Origin: an uncultured Bacilli bacterium
GTDB lineage: Bacteria; Bacillota_I; Bacilli_A; RF39; UBA660
Direction of reading: 5' to 3'
DNA length: 8,209 bases
Assembly: GCA_947628495.1 (NCBI GenBank)
Contig: CANRAC010000042.1
Coordinates: forward strand, 1 to 8,209
The position numbers and the translations under genes were made by a program. The notes beneath the pieces were generated by a model, which saw only the letters and a list, made by a program, of their open reading frames with translations, was not told the DNA's origin and did not search any database. Each line of letters opens with the position of its first letter. Position 1 is the first letter of the stretch. Below, one piece after another: positions 1 through 6,000 of the stretch.

Positions 1-118
1 TTTGAATAAACTCAGCAAACTGTAATAAATCGAGTTCATAATTTTTGATAGTAGTGTTTTCTTGATAGTTACGCTCTAGAGCCAGATAATTTAAAAAATC
101 ATTAATATTTTTATTCAT
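1..118 (-). CDS. Tyrosine recombinase (XerC/XerD type), N-terminal fragment
   Basis: This is the first 39 codons of a gene that continues past the low-coordinate edge of the window. The peptide begins MNKNINDFLNYLALERNY and continues with a pattern like ENTTIKNYELDLLQFAEFI. That matches the N-terminal core-binding (SAM-like, phage-integrase N-terminal) domain of XerC/XerD-type tyrosine recombinases: a short helix with FLNYL and an ER/EKxYxxNT turn, then a second helix with NYxxDLxxFxxFI. The catalytic domain (R-K-H-R-H-Y residues) lies outside the window, so activity cannot be judged. The start ATG (118..116) overlaps the TGA stop of the 138-aa gene in an ATGA arrangement, and an AGGGA Shine-Dalgarno-like stretch lies 6 nt before it. 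Translational coupling is therefore likely. It may be the housekeeping dimer-resolution enzyme or an element-borne integrase; the N-terminus alone does not decide. Confidence 0.82.
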   Translation of the reverse strand, partial: MNKNINDFLNYLALERNYQENTTIKNYELDLLQFAEFIQ

Positions 119-531
119 CTTTTATCCCTATATACCAAACGCATGGCTTCTTGTTTTTTCATTCTTTGTTCATCAGATAAAAGATTACCATTAGCATCAT
201 AAATTCCATTATAATCAACTTGTTTATCTTCATTATACAAATTATCAGAATAATAGTCACACTGTGACATATCTAGTTCTTTATTAAAATATTCCTGTAT
301 CACTTCCGATAATTCCCAATCATCTTGAACATCCTCTAAAGATAGTTGATTTAATGGTATGTTTCTATTAGGACCAGTTTCTCTTTTATATATCGCATAA
401 ATAGTTGCATCACTTTGGCTAATTAGCCAATTATAATCAATTACTTTTCCTCTTTGTTTATAGGATTCTTGAATTATTTTAATAAATTTAATTTTTAAAG
501 TTGTGTTGAATAGGGGTACGTTTTCTTTCAT
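115..531 (-). CDS. Hypothetical protein, 138 aa, between an unknown protein and a recombinase
   Basis: I do not recognise this family. I place the start at ATG 531 because an AGGTGA Shine-Dalgarno sequence (542..537) sits 5 nt before it. The in-frame GTG at 540 lies inside that ribosome binding site and is an unlikely start. The protein is soluble-looking, with no signal peptide or membrane segment. It has a lysine-rich N-terminal helix (about residues 10-30), an acidic middle (about 65-105, including LSLEDVQDDWELSEVIQEYF) and a short basic C-terminus ending RLVYRDKR. A DANGN turn lies near residue 112. The first 44 nt overlap the end of the upstream 200-aa gene in another frame, and its TGA stop overlaps the recombinase start. 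It is probably translated in a coupled fashion with both neighbours. Its function is unknown; the context suggests a partner of one of them. Confidence 0.7.
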   Translation of the reverse strand: MKENVPLFNTTLKIKFIKIIQESYKQRGKVIDYNWLISQSDATIYAIYKRETGPNRNIPLNQLSLEDVQDDWELSEVIQEYFNKELDMSQCDYYSDNLYNEDKQVDYNGIYDANGNLLSDEQRMKKQEAMRLVYRDKR

Positions 532-1090
532 GCTCTTCACCTGCTTTTAACTTATTCTCATAAGTTATTATATCACTAAAATTATTAATAATAAATAAGG
601 TAAGAGCTCTTAATTCATGATATGGTAAGTATTTAGCATAATAGATTTTTTTTGGATTTATAGCTGTTTTAATATTTTTCATAACTTCCAACACAGCACT
701 CATAAAGGGCGATAAGTCCTTTTGATGAGAAAATTCATTATATATTCGATTAGCTGCTTGCGGATTAGTTAAGCAATATTCTAAAAAGGCTATAACAAAT
801 TGATAATTTAAAAATTCTTGTTCATTTTTATAACAAATTCCGTATTTATTTTCTCTTGTTCCATTATTTTCTTTAAATACAATTTTCATTTTACTATTAA
901 ACTCGTTTTCTTCTATAAAATTAGCTTGTAATAACTTTTCTTTTAGTTCTTCTTCATCATTAAATTTACTAGTAAAATGATCTATTCCTTCCAATGTGTT
1001 TAAATTCTCATTTTCATATTGAGATAATTTATCATAATCAAAAGGCATATAGTCTTTTGGTCTACGTTCCATTACTAACATATATTGCAT
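488..1090 (-). CDS. Hypothetical protein, 200 aa, first gene of the recombinase operon
   Basis: I do not recognise this protein. It starts MQYMLVMERRPKDYMPFDYD, has a charged acidic stretch at about residues 44-64, and has a helical hydrophobic centre around FLNYQFVIAFLEYCL (residues 93-107). A second helical region follows at about 110-175, then a charged tail with many Lys, Glu and Arg. There is no signal peptide or convincing membrane helix, so it is probably cytoplasmic. The start is well supported: a full AAGGAGG Shine-Dalgarno sequence (1104..1098) lies 7 nt before the ATG, and a consensus promoter lies just upstream. It is the lead gene of a tightly packed operon with the 138-aa protein (44-nt overlap) and a tyrosine recombinase. 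Function cannot be assigned from sequence alone. A DNA-binding or recombinase-accessory role is possible from context only. Confidence 0.8.
   Translation of the reverse strand: MQYMLVMERRPKDYMPFDYDKLSQYENENLNTLEGIDHFTSKFNDEEELKEKLLQANFIEENEFNSKMKIVFKENNGTRENKYGICYKNEQEFLNYQFVIAFLEYCLTNPQAANRIYNEFSHQKDLSPFMSAVLEVMKNIKTAINPKKIYYAKYLPYHELRALTLFIINNFSDIITYENKLKAGEEHERKRTPIQHNFKN
537..542 (-). promoter_or_regulatory. Ribosome binding site that sets the start of the 138-aa gene
   Basis: AGGTGA on the minus strand, 5 nt upstream of ATG 531 and lying within the coding sequence of the upstream 200-aa gene. Because it covers the GTG at 540, it argues for ATG 531 as the true start. Confidence 0.65.
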
Positions 1091-1119
1091 AAATATTCCT
1101 CCTTATAAAATAGTAGATT

Positions 1120-1149
1120 ATTATAACGTAAATCGTTAGGCATTGTCAA
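1120..1149 (-). promoter_or_regulatory. Consensus housekeeping promoter of the 200-aa/138-aa/recombinase operon
   Basis: On the minus strand a perfect TTGACA (-35, 1149..1144) is followed after 18 nt by a perfect TATAAT (-10, 1125..1120). Transcription would start near 1113, leaving a leader of roughly 20 nt that holds the AAGGAGG ribosome binding site. The match predicts strong, SigA-type transcription unless repressed. The -35 box begins only 2 nt after the hairpin of the preceding terminator. Confidence 0.85.
1124..1138. repeat. Short inverted repeat inside the promoter spacer (possible operator)
   Basis: TAACG and CGTTA form an inverted repeat with 5-bp arms and a 5-nt centre, lying between the -35 and -10 boxes and touching the -10. 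The position suits a repressor operator. The arms are short and the DNA is AT-rich, so chance is a real alternative. Confidence 0.3.
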
Positions 1150-1151
1150 CG

Positions 1152-1182
1152 AAAATAACTGAAATGAGCATTCAGTTATTTT
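1152..1182 (-). terminator. Hairpin terminator after the SGNH-like gene
   Basis: A perfect 12-bp inverted repeat (AAAATAACTGAA at 1152-1163, TTCAGTTATTTT at 1171-1182) with a 7-nt loop begins 18 nt after the stop of the SGNH-like gene. On the minus strand the descending arm ends in TTATTTT. It can be read as a short CTGAA/TTCAG stem followed by a U-rich tract. On the plus strand the arm is followed by a run of five T, so the element could work in both directions. The low-GC stem makes its strength uncertain. Confidence 0.65.
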
Positions 1183-1200
1183 TAAAGTACATAACATAAT

Positions 1201-2151
1201 TTATTTAACCAAACTTCTACTTCTGTCTTCCAAATTAGATATTACATTACAAAAGTAATGATATAAAACAGTATATTGTTCATCCATTCGAGGATGATTA
1301 TCAACTTTTATCACTTTCTTTTTAGTTACAGGATTTACAAAAGGTTGTAATAAAGAAATTTGATTTTTACCAAAATAGTAAATATTATTATCTTCGCAAA
1401 TATTTCTAATGTCATTATTAATGATTTTATCAATATATCTATTAATAATTAATCCAATAGGTGTAGAAATGTATGGAAAATTACCTATAAAAATTATATT
1501 CTTATAGTTTTCTTTTAATTTTTTTAAATACTCAATTAAAATAATTAAATTATCTTTATCCTCAGCAAACCCTTTATGAATATTTTCTAAACTAAATTTT
1601 TGATTTAGATAATGTAATAAACTGCCTGTACATCCATTTAATAAACTAATAGTTACAGAATCATTGTCATAATTACTTAAAAAGTCAATATTTGAATTAG
1701 GATATAATTTAAGAGCTTTATTCAAATCAATATAATTTTCAAACAAGGTATTATTAAAATATTCTTTCCATTGCTTAACATCACTTTCAAAGTGTTTTTT
1801 AACATCTGTTTCTGTAGGATTTTGTTTAATAAACTCTAAAATTTGTTTATTAGAATTATTAGCAGGAATAGAATAATTATAAAAATTTATATCTATCCCT
1901 GCTTCTTGTATTTTCTCATTTAATATCATTTTTAGTTTTAAAATAAAAGGCCTAACATCCTGATTAACTGCTGACCAACCTGATGATAACGAATTACCCA
2001 ATCCAATAAAATTTACTTTATTAGCTTTTACCAAATTTAAATATCTTTCAGTAATTTCTAAAAATTCTTTAGATTTTTTAATAATATTATATTGTGCTTC
2101 TTCAGATGAAATTATTTGATAATCTTTAGTTATCTTTGTTAAAATTTCCAT
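1201..2151 (-). CDS. SGNH/GDSL-hydrolase-like protein with atypical catalytic blocks, 316 aa
   Basis: This is probably a member of the SGNH/GDSL hydrolase fold, whose members are esterases, lipases or carbohydrate O-deacetylases. After a helical N-terminus (1-45), a beta strand leads into FIGLGNSLSSGW (residues 48-59). This resembles block I (GDSL...G) with Ser54 as the nucleophile, but with Asn53 in place of the usual Asp. FYNYSIPANNSNKQ resembles block II. VTISLLNGCTGSLL sits where block III (GGND) is expected, but the canonical Asn-Asp is not clear. IIFIGNFPYIS is a typical late core strand. VDNHPRMDEQY (Asp284, His286) resembles block V, although the family norm is DxxH. There is no signal peptide, so it appears cytoplasmic. 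The start is supported by AAGGGGG placed 6 nt before ATG 2151. It is a single-gene unit with its own promoter and terminator. The fold call is moderate; substrate and activity are unknown. Confidence 0.6.
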   Translation of the reverse strand: MEILTKITKDYQIISSEEAQYNIIKKSKEFLEITERYLNLVKANKVNFIGLGNSLSSGWSAVNQDVRPFILKLKMILNEKIQEAGIDINFYNYSIPANNSNKQILEFIKQNPTETDVKKHFESDVKQWKEYFNNTLFENYIDLNKALKLYPNSNIDFLSNYDNDSVTISLLNGCTGSLLHYLNQKFSLENIHKGFAEDKDNLIILIEYLKKLKENYKNIIFIGNFPYISTPIGLIINRYIDKIINNDIRNICEDNNIYYFGKNQISLLQPFVNPVTKKKVIKVDNHPRMDEQYTVLYHYFCNVISNLEDRSRSLVK

Positions 2152-2176
2152 ATTAATCCCCCTTTATATATTGTAC

Positions 2177-2205
2177 ATTATAACATAAAACAGCATAATT
2201 GTCAA
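2177..2205 (-). promoter_or_regulatory. Consensus promoter of the SGNH-like gene with extended -10
   Basis: On the minus strand a perfect TTGACA (2205..2200) is separated by 17 nt from a perfect TATAAT (2182..2177). The -10 is preceded by TGT, making an extended -10 (TGnTATAAT). Predicted transcription starts near 2170, giving a leader of about 20 nt with the ribosome binding site close behind. This is close to the ideal vegetative promoter of Bacillota. Confidence 0.9.
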
Positions 2206-2228
2206 ATTTGTGTCAAAATTTGTGTCAA
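2197..2228. repeat. Tandem direct repeat of the -35 motif upstream of the SGNH-like gene
   Basis: Two exact head-to-tail copies of the 12-mer AATTTGTGTCAA (2205-2216 and 2217-2228) are followed by a shortened third copy, AATTGTCAA (2197-2205). On the minus strand this places TTGACA at 2228..2223, 2216..2211 and 2205..2200, spaced 12 and 11 nt apart, about one helical turn. Only the last copy is correctly spaced from the -10. The others may be regulator binding sites or relics of slippage. Confidence 0.8.
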
Positions 2229-2230
2229 AT

Positions 2231-2270
2231 AAAAAGAGCGTTATATCTGAATTATAGTGATATTGCGCTC
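2231..2270 (-). terminator. Rho-independent terminator of the dnaE-polC-phosphoesterase unit, overlapping the last codons
   Basis: On the minus strand GAGCGCAATATC (2270..2259) pairs with GATATAACGCTC (2247..2236), with a 2-nt internal mismatch and an 11-nt loop, and is followed by TTTTTATTT (from 2235 down). The hairpin holds the last ten codons, including the TAA at 2243..2241. The GC-rich outer stem and the U-tract make this a convincing terminator. Confidence 0.85.
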
Positions 2271-3065
2271 ATAGAATTTATCTAAAGACCTGAAAATAAT
2301 ATTGTTTTTGGTAAGAACTCTCAATGATTTACAAATTACTAATTGGCCAGAGCCGACGTCATGTACTCCACGACAATACTTAGGAAATAAGGTATACCTT
2401 GGACCAAATATACCTCGGGAAGCCAATCTGGTTTCTAAAAAAGTCGGTGTTAATCCATTATGCATGTGGCCACAAATTATATAATTTATTTTATTAAATA
2501 TCGGAATTTGCTTTTGCACATCATTTTTGATAATTATCTCCGGACTGTGACACAACAAAATTACTATTTTATGTTGAGCAATAGTAAAATTACAAGCATT
2601 AAATTCTTTAATAAAATTCCGATCCCACATCTTTTTATACTTTGGTAGATAATTTTGAACTGTGGGACAAAACCCAATAAATTGATATTTTCCTAATATT
2701 ATACTTTGATTATCTAAAACGTATATATTAGGGATCTTTTTTAAGGCCAAATATAATTTTGTAATCGGAAATTGCGGTTTTTTAAGTTCATGATTACCTT
2801 TAGAGATTATGATAGGAGCTATACAAGATAGCTTGGAAAAAAAGTTTAATAAATAACTAATTTGTTCTTGGTAGGCAATTTTAGGAGAATCTACTACATC
2901 ACCGGGAATTAAAATAAATTGTGGGTGAAGATTTTTAACTTCATTGATTATTTGTTTATAATAATTATCTTTGCAGCTCTTAATATGATGAATATCAGTA
3001 ATTATACATAACTTATCCTTTTTCTTATTTTGAGTAAGATTTATATAATTAACTTTAATTCTCAT
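2241..3065 (-). CDS. Calcineurin-like metallophosphoesterase, 274 aa
   Basis: This is a predicted two-metal phosphoesterase of the calcineurin-like family. The full motif set is present: D24-x-H26 (ITDIHH), GDVVD with D56, GNHE with N91 and H92, H173 (LLCHSPE), and GHMH with H200 and H202. All expected metal and catalytic ligands appear intact. There is no signal peptide or N-terminal membrane anchor, so it should be cytoplasmic. An ATG at 3080 overlaps the polC stop (TAATG) but has no ribosome binding site before it. ATG 3065 has GGGGGAG placed 6 nt upstream, so I use 3065; the longer form would add five residues. The gap to polC is only about 14 nt, so the two genes are almost certainly co-transcribed and probably coupled. 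The substrate is unknown: nucleotide, phosphoprotein or lipid-headgroup phosphoesters are all possible. Its place behind two polymerase genes hints at, but does not show, a link to DNA metabolism. Confidence 0.93.
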   Translation of the reverse strand: MRIKVNYINLTQNKKKDKLCIITDIHHIKSCKDNYYKQIINEVKNLHPQFILIPGDVVDSPKIAYQEQISYLLNFFSKLSCIAPIIISKGNHELKKPQFPITKLYLALKKIPNIYVLDNQSIILGKYQFIGFCPTVQNYLPKYKKMWDRNFIKEFNACNFTIAQHKIVILLCHSPEIIIKNDVQKQIPIFNKINYIICGHMHNGLTPTFLETRLASRGIFGPRYTLFPKYCRGVHDVGSGQLVICKSLRVLTKNNIIFRSLDKFYERNITIIQI

Positions 3066-3071
3066 AGACAT

Positions 3072-3078
3072 CTCCCCC
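3072..3078 (-). promoter_or_regulatory. Ribosome binding site that sets the start of the phosphoesterase
   Basis: GGGGGAG on the minus strand, 6 nt before ATG 3065 and directly following the polC stop. Its presence downstream of ATG 3080, and the lack of any such site upstream of 3080, favours the later start. Confidence 0.65.
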
Positions 3079-3079
3079 A

Positions 3080-6000
3080 TTAAAATAAACTTAATTGCGA
3101 AGTTTCTGGCAAATTATCTAAAACACCTAATAATCTTAATTTCGACATAGTTGTAGTGTTGACCTTCCCTCTATTTTGAAAATCTTCAATACTATAATAA
3201 GCTTTTTTATTACGCTCTTCGATAATAATTTTAGAAACTTGTTCTCCTAAGCCATCAATACTTTTGAATGGTAATATTAAAGATTTACCATCATCATCTA
3301 TTAAGAAATTATTAGCATCACTTTTCGTAATATCAATATTTTTAAAACTAAATCCCCTTGCAAGCATTTCTAAGGCAACCTGTAAGGTTTCTAATACTGC
3401 CTTATCTTTATTAGTAGCTTCGTAACCTTTAGTTTGAATTTCCATGATTTTAGTTTTGACGGCATCATAACCTTTAAGCATCGAATCTACATCAAAATCA
3501 TTACAACGAATACTTAGAAAAGCAGCATAGTAGTAAATTGGCATATGAACTTTAAACCACGCGATACGAAAGGCACTCATAACATAGGCCGCGGCATGGG
3601 CTTTAGGGAACATATACTTTATTTTATGACAAGATTCAATATACCATTCGGGTATATTAGCCTCTTGCATAATACTTACATATTCTTTCCAACCTTCCGG
3701 ATCTTTAGAAGCTTTTCCTTTTCGGACAAATTCCATGATTTTAAAGGCTTTAATTGGCTCTACCCCATTATACATAAGATAAACCATGATATCATCACGA
3801 CAACCAATAACATCTTTAAATTCACAAATTTTATTTCGAATAAGTTCTTGGGCGTTTCCTAGCCAAACATCTGTACCATGGGATAAACCAGAAATCTTAA
3901 TTAATTCGGCAAAGGTTTTAGGTTTAGTATCAACTAACATCCCAATAACAAATTTTGTTCCAAACTCTGGTACCCCTAAAGTTCCCGTATCACAATTAAT
4001 CTGATCTTTAGTTACTCCTAAAACTTGAGGAGAAGTAAAAATTTTCATAGTATCTTTATCGCCCAAATCAATTTTAGTTACATCTAACCCTGAGAAATCT
4101 TGGAGCATTCTTAACATGGTTGGATCATCGTGACCAAGAATGTCTAATTTTAAAACGTCTTGATCAATGGCATGATAATCAAAATGGGTAGTACGCCATA
4201 AAGAAGTATTATCTTCAGCGGGATATTGAAAAGGAGTAAAGTCATAAACATCCATATATCCCGGTATGACAACAATTCCGCCTGGGTGCTGACCAGTTGT
4301 TCTTTTGGCTCCCGTGCAGCCTTTAGCTAATCTTTCCACTTCGATATTCCGCATCACAATATTTTTAGCTTCACAATACCCTTTAACAAAACCAAAGGCC
4401 GTTTTTTCAGCAACTGTACCAATAGTTCCAGCCCGATAAACATTGTCTATACCAAATAATTCTTTGGTGTATTCATGAGCTTTCCACTGATATTCACCGG
4501 AAAAATTCAAATCAATATCAGGAACCTTATCGGCATTAAATCCCAAAAAGGTAGCAAAAGGCATATCTTGACCTTCTTTATTCATTTTCTGACCACATTT
4601 TGGACAATTTAGATCCGGTAAATCATAACCACTCGAATATGTCGCCCCTAAAGACTCACCGTCTATTTCAAAAATGCTGTGTTGACAATTAGGACATACA
4701 TAATGGGCCGGAAGCGGATTTACTTCAGTGATTCCCATCATCGTCGCAACAAATGATGAACCGACAGATCCACGGGAACCAACAAGATATCCATCATCAT
4801 TACTTTTCTTTACTAATTTTTGGGCAATTAAATAGATAACATCAAATCCGCCCCCAATGATACCTTTTAATTCTTGTTCAATTCGATCACTAATTATAGG
4901 AGGTAACTCTTTACCATAGATGGAACGGGCTTTATCATAAACCATATTTTCCACTGTTTCTTTGGAATTTTCAATTTTGGGAGAAAAAGGAACCCCACCC
5001 GTTTCAATTATAACTTCTATTTCTTCAATTTGATCAGCAATTTTATTGGTATTAGTTACAACTATTTCGTGAATTTTTTCTTCGTCTTCTAAAAAAGCAA
5101 ACTCCGCTTTTAATTCATTCGTTGTTTTAAAAGACATATCCGGAACATCGATGCCCGCACGATTAAGAGGATGCAATTTACCATTTGTTTTTTGAGCGAC
5201 TATAATGTCACGATATATTTTATCTTCACTAGTCAGATTATGGACGTCCCCAGTTACACAAACTGGCTTACCCGCTTCTTGAGCAACGCGAATGATTTTC
5301 TTTAAATGATTTTCCAAATCTGTTTTCGTTTTAAAACCACTAGATTCCATTTGCAGTAAATGGCTCATATGCGAGATAGGTTGAACTTCTATATAATCAT
5401 AAAATTGCATCATGTGTGATAGTTCATCATCCTCTTTAGTAAGAGCCGATTCAAAAATCTCGCCATGGATACAGCCACTACCTAATAATAACCCTTCTTT
5501 ATATTTAACAACCTCTTTGCGCGGTATTTTTGGTTGATCATTTTTAAATAAATATTTGGTATTAGCCATAGATATAATCTTAAATAAATTTTTTAAACCT
5601 ACTTTATTTTGCGCCAAAACGGTGATATGAAATGGAACTGAGAACTTAATAAGTTCATCTTGATCGATAGAGTTATATATATCCATCGTTGTTTCAATAT
5701 TGCGATCATATAATATTTTTGCCATTTTATAAAAAGCTTTCGCCGTTCCTTCACTATCATAATCAGCACGGTGATGTTCATCTTCATTCCACTCAATTTT
5801 ATATCTTCTGACCAAAGTTTGTAGTTTATGATTTGGCCATTCGGGATTTAAAATGCGTGCTAAACTCATAGTATCTAAGACAGTATTTGTAAATTCACCT
5901 AAATTATATTTTTGCATGGCCATTTGCAGAAATGATATATCAAATTTAGCATTATGAGCTACCATTGGTAAATCTCCTGTCCACTCTAAAAAGCGCTTGG

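Noticed and set aside
115..117. TGA read as tryptophan (Mycoplasma code) at the end of the 138-aa gene
   Set aside because: Read-through would add only seven residues before a TAA. Tryptophans checked elsewhere use TGG, and the TGA forms a classic ATGA overlap with the recombinase start.
538..540. GTG at 540 as the start of the 138-aa gene
   Set aside because: It lies inside the AGGTGA ribosome binding site for ATG 531 and has no site of its own upstream.
2302..2648. Plus-strand open frames of about 60 codons opposite the phosphoesterase
   Set aside because: They lie antisense to a gene with a full motif set, show no family resemblance and are explained as antisense shadows.
3545..4004. Plus-strand open frames of 105 and 72 codons opposite polC
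   Set aside because: They are antisense to the highly conserved polymerase core of polC. The peptides are low-complexity shadows with no recognisable domain.
5599..5796. Minus-strand 65-codon frame inside polC
   Set aside because: It is an alternate frame of the PolC exonuclease region, which is intact in its own frame.
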